A DNA stretch of 60,058 nt from NCBI GenBank assembly GCA_050123275.1, contig JASFHK010000010.1, positions 1 through 60,058 of the forward strand, given 5' to 3'. Of the stretch, positions 33,467-41,525 are shown one piece after another (the stretch's first letter is position 1; each line of letters starts with the position of its first letter). Below the pieces are notes generated by a model. That model was not told the origin of the DNA. It did no database searches and saw only the letters and a list, made by a program, of their open reading frames with translations. A program made the position numbers and the translations under genes. Source of the stretch: E44-bin88 sp050123275. GTDB taxonomy: Bacteria > Chloroflexota > Dehalococcoidia > Dehalococcoidales > BS750m-G39.

Positions 33467-34597
33467 TCACACGGCCTTGGCCTGAAGTATTTCGATAAAG
33501 GCGCCTATTCTCGTTTTCAGCTGGCTTACGTTCGCCAGGCTGTAGTCGCGTTCGAAACTCATCGAGGGGATACCCGCTTCCTTGAGCCAGAGTTCCAGGT
33601 AGGGGCGGCGGAAAGCGCGCGGGTAGTCGAACGTATCGACCAGCTCCAGCACCCCGTCGATTTTGTATTCCTTGACCAGCCTGGCAATCTGCTCTACCTG
33701 CTCGCGCCAGTCGAACATGCGGGGCGAGCCGTTTTTAAGATAGCGCTTGGCCAGGGCAGAAGCGGGGTCGCCGCTGCCGGTCGTGTTCCAGAAGTAGCGG
33801 CTGCCGTTATCCAGGTCGTCCAGGGCTACCAGGCAGCCCGCTGACTCCACCAGCTCTATATAGGCCGGGTTGTCCAGCAGGTCGCTGGAAAAGAGCACGC
33901 GCGGCCTTGAGTTTTTGACATCGGCCTTACGCTGCGCCAGGTAGGGCAACAGCGCCTCCAGCTCCTTATTGAACTGGTCGCGGGGCATGACCGTAGCCGC
34001 TATGGCTATGGCCATCGCCTCGGCGCCGGTTACGGGCGGAGCGTCTTGCTTCCTCAACTCGGTCAGCTTCTTGAGCAGGCTATACCCCTTGTTGTAGGTG
34101 TCTATAGCCTTACGCAGGGCGCCGTCGTCCACCTTCGTCTTGCCCAGCTTTTCCAGAGAGCCGGCAAAATCGCCTATCTTGCCGGTGAAACGCTGGCGGG
34201 TCTTTTCGGTGTCGACGGTGGGGACTTCAATAATGTAGGCCGGGCGTTTCGGGTCCAGCCACTCCCAGTAGTCGCGGAAACGGATGAAGTCCTCGTCGCG
34301 GTTGCTGCAGGCCATACCGTCCAGGAAGTCCAGTTCGCCCGCCAGGAACGATTCCAGAACGTGATTCAGGTAGGTGTTACCCTGGGGGTAGCGGTAGGTC
34401 ATGGCGCGGGATACGTCCTCTTTCCAGGTACCCTGAATACGCCAGGGCAGCATCCCCGCCGCGTAGATGACCTCTTCGGGCACCAGGCTGTCCAGGACGC
34501 CGATTACCTTCTTGCCCTGTTTTTGCCAGTCCTGCGCCCACTTGATTCTGTTTTTGGGATTGCCGGCGTTAGCCAGTTGCTTAAACTTATCTTCCAT
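33467..34597 (-). CDS. 2-Hydroxyacyl-CoA dehydratase / benzoyl-CoA reductase-type subunit (smaller)
   Basis: 376-residue partner of the preceding family: KKVIGVLDSLVPEEVIYAAG, the Cys motif MACSNRDEDF, RPRVLFSSDLLDNPAY with SAGCLVALDD, and the late ELVDTFDYPRAFR. First gene of a two-gene leftward operon, divergent from the TRAP transporter genes. Substrate unknown; aromatic acyl-CoA or 2-hydroxyacyl-CoA are the known options. The nearby transporter may supply the acid, by inference. Confidence 0.85.
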   Translation of the reverse strand: MEDKFKQLANAGNPKNRIKWAQDWQKQGKKVIGVLDSLVPEEVIYAAGMLPWRIQGTWKEDVSRAMTYRYPQGNTYLNHVLESFLAGELDFLDGMACSNRDEDFIRFRDYWEWLDPKRPAYIIEVPTVDTEKTRQRFTGKIGDFAGSLEKLGKTKVDDGALRKAIDTYNKGYSLLKKLTELRKQDAPPVTGAEAMAIAIAATVMPRDQFNKELEALLPYLAQRKADVKNSRPRVLFSSDLLDNPAYIELVESAGCLVALDDLDNGSRYFWNTTGSGDPASALAKRYLKNGSPRMFDWREQVEQIARLVKEYKIDGVLELVDTFDYPRAFRRPYLELWLKEAGIPSMSFERDYSLANVSQLKTRIGAFIEILQAKAV

Positions 34598-34705
34598 GCA
34601 CCCAGGTTTTCCTTTCCACTGTAATTCTGTGTTTCCGCTCTGCTAAGGACGTTAAGTCCCACAGAGCGCTAAAATAATCTTACAGCATGTTTTGGCGAAA
34701 AAAAA

Positions 34706-34762
34706 CGAACTTTAGGACGGGGTCAATAGGCCGTTGTAACTTGAGGGTGGGGTCTTTATGAT
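34706..34762 (+). promoter_or_regulatory. Shared promoter element, copy 1 (TRAP transporter)
   Basis: CGAACTTTAGGAC (34706-34718), then CGTTGTAAC (34732-34740) containing -35 TTGTAA, 17 bp, -10 TATGAT (34757-34762). The same two blocks with the same spacing precede the cupin gene (39832-39888). The rest of the 243-nt gap shows nothing else I can name. Confidence 0.75.
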
Positions 34763-34840
34763 GTTAGCAATACGGTACAAGCCGTAATCAACGGTCGCAG
34801 AGGGTAGGCATCAACTAACTAAAAATAAGGAGGGAGAAAA

Positions 34841-35866
34841 GTGAAAAAACTATCTATCTGCTTGAGCCTGTTACTGGTCTTGTCGTTCACCCTGGCGGGC
34901 GCCGTATCCTGTGGCGGGGATGACGGGCCGAGCGAACCCGTGGTCTTAAGGCTGGCCTGTGATAGGCCCGAGGGTTCCTTCGACACCGTGCTCCTCCAGC
35001 AGTGGGCGGCGAATTTCAACGAGCGTGCCGCGGGCACCAACTATTCCATGGAGGTTTACGCCGGTGAGGCGCTCTGTTCCATGGATGAAAGCCTCGATAT
35101 GGTGAGGACGGGGGCGGTTGACATGGCTTTCTTCGACTTGCAGTACGCTTCCAGCCGTGACGTGAGGCTGGGTGCGATGGGGTTGCCCTTCGTGCTTGAC
35201 GGCCCCGCCGCGCTGAGCAAATTCTCGGATATCATCAAAGATACGCTTTACAATGATATAATGGAAGAAGAGTTCAACCAGCGTTTGCTGTCTTTCCAGG
35301 GGCAGGACTTCCACACCTATTGCGGTAATGAGCCGATACATACTCTCGAGGACTGGGCGGGTTTGATCATCCAGACGGCCAGTACTACCGAGACCGAAAC
35401 CGTTGAGGCCCTGGGTGGCGCCCCCACCGCCATGCCCTTTATGGACGTGGTGCCTTCGCTGGAAAAGAGCGTGATTGACGGAGCCGTGGGCTGGAACGCC
35501 GCCGCCATATACCTGTTGAACGCTTACGACGTGGTGGAATACATTACTACCGCGCCGATATCGGGCATCTTTGCTACCGTAACCATAAACCTGGACGTTT
35601 TCAACGACATGCCGAGCGATGTCAAGGACATCATGCTTGACGAAGGCGAGATATGGGAAGCCGCTATTTTCGACCAGTTCCAGGACCTTATGGTGACTTC
35701 GTACGCCTCTTGTGAGGACGCTAACATCGACATCTACGATTTGCCTGCCGACGAGCTGGCGAGATGGCGCCAGGCGACAGAGTCGGTTGTCGATGACTTC
35801 TACGCCCAGCTCGACGCGGGAGACGTCCAGATACTTAAGGACGCTTTCGAAGAGGCTAACCAGTAG
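34841..35866 (+). CDS. dctP: TRAP transporter solute-binding lipoprotein (DctP family)
   Basis: Extracytoplasmic binding protein (341 aa) for an organic acid. Signal peptide with lipobox AVSC (Cys24), so anchored by lipid as expected in a monoderm. DctP-fold segments: VLRLACDRPEGSF, VDMAFFDLQYASS, and the ligand-binding helix region GGAPTAMPFMDVVPSLEKSV. The usual carboxylate-binding Arg is not obvious. AAGGAGGG site. First of dctPQM, with hairpins after it. Confidence 0.9.
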   Translation: MKKLSICLSLLLVLSFTLAGAVSCGGDDGPSEPVVLRLACDRPEGSFDTVLLQQWAANFNERAAGTNYSMEVYAGEALCSMDESLDMVRTGAVDMAFFDLQYASSRDVRLGAMGLPFVLDGPAALSKFSDIIKDTLYNDIMEEEFNQRLLSFQGQDFHTYCGNEPIHTLEDWAGLIIQTASTTETETVEALGGAPTAMPFMDVVPSLEKSVIDGAVGWNAAAIYLLNAYDVVEYITTAPISGIFATVTINLDVFNDMPSDVKDIMLDEGEIWEAAIFDQFQDLMVTSYASCEDANIDIYDLPADELARWRQATESVVDDFYAQLDAGDVQILKDAFEEANQ

Positions 35867-35880
35867 AAGTTCCTTAACTT

Positions 35881-35977
35881 CTCTTCCTTAAAGAAGAGCT
35901 CATAAATTGTCTCTACCGGACTTGAGTCCAAAGACGGTTGGCGGAGAGGAGGAGCCACAATGACTCCTCCTCTCGCC
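35881..35977 (+). terminator. Two intercistronic hairpins between dctP and dctQ
   Basis: CTCTTC/GAAGAG (35881-35898) and a perfect 11-bp stem GAGAGGAGGAG/CTCCTCCTCTC (35944-35954 and 35964-35974). Such structures typically protect the binding-protein mRNA and reduce read-through, giving excess DctP. Confidence 0.6.
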
Positions 35978-35989
35978 TAGGACAAGCTG

Positions 35990-36547
35990 ATGACCGAAAA
36001 GCGATTGAATAAAGCCGAAAGAGCGCTTCAATTTTTAGGCTCACTGCTTGACCGCACTACCCGCATGTCCTGGATATTTTCCGGGGCGCTGATAGTATTG
36101 CTGGCCTTCGTCACCGGTTACGGCGTGGTGATGAGGTACATCTTCAAGAATCCGGACCCCTACGCCTACGAAATTTCCTATATTATCATGCTGGCCTGTG
36201 TCATGTTCACCATAGCTCAGACGCAAAGGCTGCGCCGGCACCTCCGCATCGATATCTTCGACCGTTATATGCCGGAGAAGATGCGCGACGCTATCATCAA
36301 CGTAATCAGCCCGCTGGTGGGCTTGATTATCTGCGTTCCGCTCGTCTGGAAAAGCTGGGAACAGGCCATGTTTGCCGTGAAAAGCAGTCAGACCACGGCT
36401 ACCACCGGCATCCCCGTGGCCCCGATGATGTTTACCATTCCGGTTGGCGTCGGCTTGCTTTGTCTGGTGCTTATCGCTCAAGTCGTGCGTTATTTTGCTT
36501 CTTTAAAATACGGAAAAAGCAGCGATGAGGAACAAAATGAGGCATAG
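35990..36547 (+). CDS. dctQ: TRAP transporter small permease (DctQ family)
   Basis: 185-residue membrane protein with four TM helices (about 27-48, 58-77, 102-122, 146-166), the DctQ form. It includes the Arg-rich loop AQTQRLRRHLRIDIF and PEKMRDAI typical of the family. Pairs with DctM in the inner complex. Confidence 0.9.
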   Translation: MTEKRLNKAERALQFLGSLLDRTTRMSWIFSGALIVLLAFVTGYGVVMRYIFKNPDPYAYEISYIIMLACVMFTIAQTQRLRRHLRIDIFDRYMPEKMRDAIINVISPLVGLIICVPLVWKSWEQAMFAVKSSQTTATTGIPVAPMMFTIPVGVGLLCLVLIAQVVRYFASLKYGKSSDEEQNEA

Positions 36548-36596
36548 TGTGCCCCTGAAGCATATCGGCGTTGGCCGCCCGGTGGGGGGGCCATAG

Positions 36597-37901
36597 ATGG
36601 ATATCCTAACCATAACCATTATATGCGCCGCGGCGTCGATTCTCCTGATGCTGGCGGGGGTGACCATTGCCTACTCTCTGGGCTTTTGCACCGTGCTCGG
36701 TCTGCTCCTGGGCGTGGGGGCCCCGGCTCTGGCCAAACTGGGGCTGACCCCGTTTTCCGTTTTTTACAGCCTTAACTGGACGCCGTTGCCCCTCTTCATA
36801 CTGATGGCCTATATCATCGCCGAAACCGAAATCGGCTCCGATATTTTCGACACGGCCAATAACTGGCTGTCGCGCGTCCCCGGCGGGCTGGCGGTGGCTT
36901 CTATCTGGGCGGAGGCGGGCATGGCGGCCACGATGGGCGCCAGCGGCACCACCATACTTACCGTGGGCAAGGTGGCTTTGCCCCAGATGGAACGGCTCGG
37001 CTATAACCGCAAGTTCAGCATGGGGGCGATGCTTTCCGGCGGCGTCCTCGGCCCGCTGATTCCACCCAGCATCCCCTTCATCGTCTACGCCATTATGGCC
37101 CAGCAGTCTATCAGCGAGCTTTTCATGGCGGGTGTCATCCCCGGCATTCTGCTGGCGGTCATGCTTTCGTCTTACGCCATTATCGCCTGCTGGAGATTCC
37201 CCGGACTGGCGCCCAAACCGGTAAGCACCAGCTGGAGGAAGCGATTCGTTTCCCTGAAGAAAGTCTGGCCGGTGGTCGTCCTCATGGTCGGCATACTGGG
37301 CGGGATTTATATGGGGGTGATAACGGCCACCGAGGCGGGGGGAATAGGCGCCCTCATTATATTGCTTATCGCCGTCGTTTTCTACCGCTTCCGCTTTAAG
37401 AACCTGGTGCGGGCGATGACGGAAACGGCGACGCTGACGGGCATGGTCGGCCTGATGATTATCGCGGCCACGCTCTTTTCCTACCTGGTGGGTAGCTCCA
37501 AGATGGCGCAGGCGCTGGTCGATTTCATCTCGTCTTCGGGGTTATCCCCCTGGATGGTGATCATCGTCATTAACCTTATCCTGCTGGTGCTGGGCTTCGT
37601 TATGGACGGGCTGGCTATCATGCTGGTGACCGTGCCTCTCTTCATACCGTTGATTGAAGCCCTGGGCTTTGACCCGATATGGTTCGGGGTAATGATGGTG
37701 GTCAATATCGAGATAGCGCTGCTCACGCCGCCGGTGGCATTGAACCTTTACCTGATGAGCGGTACTTTCCGCGTGCCCGTTTCCGAGGTTATCCGCGGCG
37801 TGGCGCCCTTCCTGATAGTGCTGGTGATTTTCCTGGCTATCCTGATTGCTGTGCCCGACCTGAGCCTCTGGCTGCCGAGCATGATGAAACCGATGGGGTA
37901 G
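36597..37901 (+). CDS. dctM: TRAP transporter large permease (DctM family)
   Basis: Na+- or H+-coupled large permease (434 aa, about 11-12 TM). Family marks: MGASGTTILTVGKVALPQM, GGVLGPLIPPSIPFIVYA, ITATEAGGIGALI, FVMDGLAIMLVTVPLFIPL and LLTPPVALNLYL. ATG at 36597 follows dctQ by 49 nt. Completes a full TRAP system. Confidence 0.95.
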   Translation: MDILTITIICAAASILLMLAGVTIAYSLGFCTVLGLLLGVGAPALAKLGLTPFSVFYSLNWTPLPLFILMAYIIAETEIGSDIFDTANNWLSRVPGGLAVASIWAEAGMAATMGASGTTILTVGKVALPQMERLGYNRKFSMGAMLSGGVLGPLIPPSIPFIVYAIMAQQSISELFMAGVIPGILLAVMLSSYAIIACWRFPGLAPKPVSTSWRKRFVSLKKVWPVVVLMVGILGGIYMGVITATEAGGIGALIILLIAVVFYRFRFKNLVRAMTETATLTGMVGLMIIAATLFSYLVGSSKMAQALVDFISSSGLSPWMVIIVINLILLVLGFVMDGLAIMLVTVPLFIPLIEALGFDPIWFGVMMVVNIEIALLTPPVALNLYLMSGTFRVPVSEVIRGVAPFLIVLVIFLAILIAVPDLSLWLPSMMKPMG

Positions 37902-37939
37902 GGGTTAAGATTCTCTAAAACACTGGTTTTGGGTTACGG

Positions 37940-39031
37940 CTAGCACTTGGCCTTAATCGAGACCAGTGTGCCTTCACCGAGACGGGAACGGATTTTTAGC
38001 GTCCCGTCGAAAAGGTCGATTCTTTGCCGCATACCGATTAGCCCCAGTTTGCCGCTGGCGGCCAGCCTTTCCAGTTTCTTGGGGGGGCGAAATCCCTGGC
38101 CGTTGTCCTTTATCTTTACCTTGAAGAATTCCTTGTCGAACTCCAGAATGACTTCGGCTTCGGAGGCTTTGGAATGGCGCTTGATGTTATTCAGCGCCTC
38201 CTGCGTTATGCGGAATATGGCCACTTCGGCCGGGGGCGATAGCTTGCGCTTGGCCCCGTGTATCTTGATACGTGTCTTAATGCCGGACTCTTGGCTCATG
38301 TTGTCGGTCAGCCAGCGTAACGCCGGCACCATCCCTAAATCGTCCAGCACGCTCGGCCTCAGGTCGAGGCTCGTCCGGCGCAGGTCTTCGATGGCCTGTA
38401 GCGTAGCGTCCCTTATCCATTCTGCTTTCTTTTTCACCTCTCCCAGGCCGTCCTTGCCGGGGGGAATCAAGTCCTGGGCGCGGTTGGCGATGACCAGCAG
38501 TGTCTGTATGGTGTCGTCGTGAATTTCTTGGGCGATGCGGAACCTTTCGTTCTCCTGTGATTCCAGTATCTTGGCCAGGTAGAGCTTGCGTTCTGCTTCC
38601 CGCTCGGCGTAGGTCTTTCGCTCTTTGCGGCGCCAGTTAATCTCGAAAGTAACGATGGATACCACCAGCAGTGGTAGCAGCAGCAAGAGTACGTTGGTTA
38701 TCAGGGAGCTGACCGACCAGATGTCTATTATTATGGGCAGTACGCCTACCAGCGCCAGCAGGAAAGTAACCAGAGCCCCTTGCCAGGAGAAAACAATTGC
38801 CGCGTAGATAATCGGTATCAGGAAGAGGACGCCGACGATATGGTTCATCAGCTCCACCAGGGCCAGTCCGTAAAAAGCGGTGAGCCAGGGGAACCATGAT
38901 CCTACGTTCCAGGGGCGCCAGGGCCAGGCATTGTAGATGTAGAGGAGAGCCACCATGATAACGAGAATCACCCAAAAGTGGGGATTCGTGACAAAATTGC
39001 CCCTAGTTTTTGTCCCGAGAACTTTCGGCAT
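37940..39031 (-). CDS. Membrane sensor histidine kinase, NarX/DesK type (HisKA_3)
   Basis: 363 residues: N-terminal TM region with about five to six helices (about 17-130), short coiled coil, HisKA_3 dimerisation domain with His in RIAQEIHDDTIQTLL, and HATPase_c (EALNNIKRHSKASEAEV, DNGQGFRPP, GLIGMRQRIDLFDG). No separate sensor domain is visible, so the membrane part may sense. It is the downstream partner of the NarL-type regulator, 20 nt apart, leftward. Confidence 0.93.
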   Translation of the reverse strand: MPKVLGTKTRGNFVTNPHFWVILVIMVALLYIYNAWPWRPWNVGSWFPWLTAFYGLALVELMNHIVGVLFLIPIIYAAIVFSWQGALVTFLLALVGVLPIIIDIWSVSSLITNVLLLLLPLLVVSIVTFEINWRRKERKTYAEREAERKLYLAKILESQENERFRIAQEIHDDTIQTLLVIANRAQDLIPPGKDGLGEVKKKAEWIRDATLQAIEDLRRTSLDLRPSVLDDLGMVPALRWLTDNMSQESGIKTRIKIHGAKRKLSPPAEVAIFRITQEALNNIKRHSKASEAEVILEFDKEFFKVKIKDNGQGFRPPKKLERLAASGKLGLIGMRQRIDLFDGTLKIRSRLGEGTLVSIKAKC

Positions 39032-39051
39032 TAGCTTCTCGATAACCGGTT

Positions 39052-39759
39052 TTACTCGAGGTCATCCAGGGTGAGGAGACCTCTCCTCAGGCCAACAATT
39101 ACCGCCTCGGTGCGCGAGGCTACATTCAGTTTTAAAAAGAGGTCGGCTAAATAGCCTTTGACGGTGCGCAGGCTTAAACCCAGCTTGGTGGCGATATCCT
39201 TATTGGGGATGCCCTTGGCGGCCAGGTTAAGCACCTCCAGCTCTCTTGAGGAGAGCGTATTGCCAGTGCTCAATTTTCTGGGTTTGGTGCTGTGTTGAAA
39301 AGCGTACTTGAGAATCTGTTGCGAAATCGTCGGGGATAATACCGTTTCTCCGGATACGAGCGCCCTCACGGCGTTGGTAACTTCGTCGCCGTAGACGCTC
39401 TTGGTCAAATAGCCGCCGGCGCCGGCGCGGAGTATGCTCATGATGTGCTCGCTGTCGGTGTGGACGGTCAGTACCAGCACGGCTATCTCGGGGTTGCTCG
39501 CCTTAATCTGTTTGGTCGCCTCCAGCCCGTTGAGGTTGGGCATGCTTATATCCATAATCACGACGTCGGGGACCAGCTCGGTAGCCAGCTTGACCGCTTC
39601 TTCGCCGTCGCTGGCTTCGGCGATAACCTCGAAGTCGCTATTTTTTTCCAGCACGTTCCTCAATGCCTGGCGCAATAGGGGATGGTCGTCGGCCAGCATT
39701 ATTCTAATCTTTTGGGCCTGGCGGCGTCCGGGGTTTTTAGTTAGTGTTTCTTCAGCCAA
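39052..39759 (-). CDS. NarL/FixJ-family response regulator
   Basis: 235 aa: receiver (LADDHPLLRQALRNVLE, phospho-Asp in VVIMDISMPNLNGLEAT, Lys in GYLTKSV) and LuxR-type HTH (LSSRELEVLNLAAKG, NKDIATKLGLSLRTVKGYL). It lies between the two copies of a shared promoter element (dctP and cupin genes) and is the nearest candidate regulator for them; this is inference. Confidence 0.95.
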   Translation of the reverse strand: MAEETLTKNPGRRQAQKIRIMLADDHPLLRQALRNVLEKNSDFEVIAEASDGEEAVKLATELVPDVVIMDISMPNLNGLEATKQIKASNPEIAVLVLTVHTDSEHIMSILRAGAGGYLTKSVYGDEVTNAVRALVSGETVLSPTISQQILKYAFQHSTKPRKLSTGNTLSSRELEVLNLAAKGIPNKDIATKLGLSLRTVKGYLADLFLKLNVASRTEAVIVGLRRGLLTLDDLE

Positions 39760-39831
39760 ATCTCACCTCATTGAAATTCTAACATAAGCGGGGGTGGCCT
39801 GCAAAAACATCGTGCCTTTGAAATGCCCTAC

Positions 39832-39888
39832 CGAACTTTAGGACACGGCCAATGGTTCGTTGTAACCTGGGGTGGGAGGGGTTATATT
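39832..39888 (+). promoter_or_regulatory. Shared promoter element, copy 2 (cupin gene)
   Basis: CGAACTTTAGGAC (39832-39844), CGTTGTAAC (39858-39866) with -35 TTGTAA (39860-39865), 17 bp, -10 TATATT (39883-39888). Blocks and spacing equal those before dctP. Confidence 0.75.
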
Positions 39889-39942
39889 GTATCTACGTGG
39901 AGCAAAGCGAAAAAACTCAAAATTGAGAAAGGAGATAAGAAA

Positions 39943-40470
39943 TTGTCCGGAGGAAAGTACGCTAAGTACGTTAACAAACTAAAGCCCAAGGGGATTATAA
40001 ACCCCGACTACGAGAAGAAGATAAGGCCGCCTATGTTCTTCGACAAGACGGTCTATCCCGATTCACCCATCGACCTGCGCTTCCTGCTGATATACAAGTC
40101 GGGTTGCGGTTTCGGCTGCGGTCTTCAGCTGTCGGGTAGCGCCGGCGACCTGCAAATGCCCAAGGACACGCCTCACTCGCACGACTGCGACGAAATTTTC
40201 CTGTTTATCGGCGCCGACCCCGAGAACGCCAAGGACCTGGGCGGGGATGTCGAGTTCTGGATTGGCGAAGGCGAAGAGGCTGAGAAATACACCTTTAACG
40301 AGCCGACGGGCATCTTCATGCCCCGGAACGTGGTGCACCTGCCGGTCTATTTCGACAACGTCCGCAAGCCCTTCTTCATGATACCCATGCTTCTGGGTCT
40401 CAACGAATGGAAGGCGGAGCTTATCGATAACTACCCGCCGGCCTTCGAGCACAGGATGGACGGCAAATAG
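39943..40470 (+). CDS. Cupin-domain protein
   Basis: 175-residue single-domain cupin. Metal-site residues are visible: TPHSHDCDEIFLFIG (two His and a Glu) and, in the second motif, NVVHLPV (His). It also has a paired-Cys stretch GCGFGCG. The frame is open to 39823, but that region contains the promoter; TTG at 39943 follows AAAGGAGAT. Could be a metal-dependent isomerase/dioxygenase or a binding protein; the reaction is unknown. Its promoter twin drives the TRAP operon. Confidence 0.82.
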   Translation: MSGGKYAKYVNKLKPKGIINPDYEKKIRPPMFFDKTVYPDSPIDLRFLLIYKSGCGFGCGLQLSGSAGDLQMPKDTPHSHDCDEIFLFIGADPENAKDLGGDVEFWIGEGEEAEKYTFNEPTGIFMPRNVVHLPVYFDNVRKPFFMIPMLLGLNEWKAELIDNYPPAFEHRMDGK

Positions 40471-40540
40471 GGCGATAACGTTAACTAGACCATCGTGTCG
40501 CCGGCTAAATATGCCAAAATAAAAAGACACGACCCGTTGA

Positions 40541-40572
40541 CGGGCGCTGGGAGCTGGCTGCTCCAGCGCCCG
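40541..40572 (+). terminator. Strong hairpin between cupin and small barrel-protein genes
   Basis: GGGCGCTGGGAGC/GCTCCAGCGCCC with one bulged G and a five-base loop, followed by CTTTGA but no long T-run. Likely attenuates read-through from the cupin gene. Confidence 0.6.
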
Positions 40573-40629
40573 GGGGTCTTTGAGATAAACGACAAAAAAT
40601 CTTTAAGCCCTGAGAAAGGAGCCAACCAG

Positions 40630-40938
40630 ATGGCTAAAGAGATTATCCTTTACAACCTGGCAGAGAACGTGACCGACGCGGAGTATCTGGAATACGTGAA
40701 AAAGGAAAAGGGCCCTCTCTTTGACAGTTTGGCCTCGGTGGAGAAGTTCGAACTGGTCAAGATAGTAGGTGCCGCCGCGGGCGAGATTCCCTATAAATAC
40801 GTCGGCATCGTGCATCTTAAAAGCCTGGAGGAGTTCCGCCAGAAGGATGCCCCGTCGGAGAAGTTCCAGAATTTCCTGAAGAAATGGCAGCCGATGACCT
40901 CGGGCACCCAAATCCTCATCGGGGAGGAAATCTACTAG
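40630..40938 (+). CDS. Small dimeric alpha/beta-barrel-type protein (HapK/REDY-like)
   Basis: 102-residue cytosolic protein beginning KEIILYNLAENVTDAEYLEY, followed by KGPLFDSLASVEKFELVKI and a late WQPMTSGTQILIGEEIY. The strand-helix-strand pattern fits the dimeric ferredoxin-like barrel, and the opening resembles HapK/REDY-like proteins; this naming is tentative. The ATG at 40630 follows AAAGGAGCC; the longer frame (from 40495) contains the hairpin and is unlikely. Function unknown. Confidence 0.7.
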   Translation: MAKEIILYNLAENVTDAEYLEYVKKEKGPLFDSLASVEKFELVKIVGAAAGEIPYKYVGIVHLKSLEEFRQKDAPSEKFQNFLKKWQPMTSGTQILIGEEIY

Positions 40939-41018
40939 GTCATCCGGGAACTGTCTTAGAAAACCCGTCCCTGACTTCTAGCGGCCCGGCTCTATACAGT
41001 TAGCGGTCGCTATATGCC

Positions 41019-41516
41019 TCAAGCCGCCGGCTCGAAGGCAAAGTAAACCCTTTCCGCTATCCATTTCTCCCGGCGCCACTCGATAGGGTGGCCGGGTATG
41101 TCGAAAACGACGAAGCGAACCTCATCGCCCTCTTTGATGCCCCCCGACGGGCAGTTTATCACCCGGCTGAAGACGTGTCTTAGCGGGCTGTTTTCTCCCA
41201 GGTCTATCCAGGCGTCAATCAAAGGTTCGCCGAAGCCGAGCGGGATGGCGATTAGCTTCTCCACGAAAGTGACGACCTTGCCCCTGGTGGGCAGCTCTAT
41301 CCATTCCAGCTCTTCGCTATAGCACTCGGGGCAAATCACCCGCGGCGGATAGCTGATATGCCCGCAGCTTTTACATTTGGTCGTGGTGTACTTGCCTTCT
41401 TTCAGGTTATCGTAGAAGGTGTGGATTCGGTTAAACTCCTTAGCCTCGATGGGCCATAAATCCAGCGTGGGCGAGTAACGTCCTTCGAGGAAGGGTAAGC
41501 CTACATTCTCTGTCAT
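41019..41516 (-). CDS. DUF35 / zinc-ribbon OB-fold acyl-CoA-associated protein
   Basis: 165-residue protein: helical N-terminus, rubredoxin-like zinc ribbon (CKSCGHISYPPRVICPEC) and OB-fold (RGKVVTFVEKL onward). Such proteins pair with and chaperone substrates to thiolases or HMG-CoA synthases. It begins nine bases after the thiolase gene stops, as the standard thiolase-DUF35 complex. The end of the protein overlaps nothing; convergent with the small barrel-protein gene. Confidence 0.92.
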   Translation of the reverse strand: MTENVGLPFLEGRYSPTLDLWPIEAKEFNRIHTFYDNLKEGKYTTTKCKSCGHISYPPRVICPECYSEELEWIELPTRGKVVTFVEKLIAIPLGFGEPLIDAWIDLGENSPLRHVFSRVINCPSGGIKEGDEVRFVVFDIPGHPIEWRREKWIAERVYFAFEPAA

Positions 41517-41525
41517 GACTCTCCT

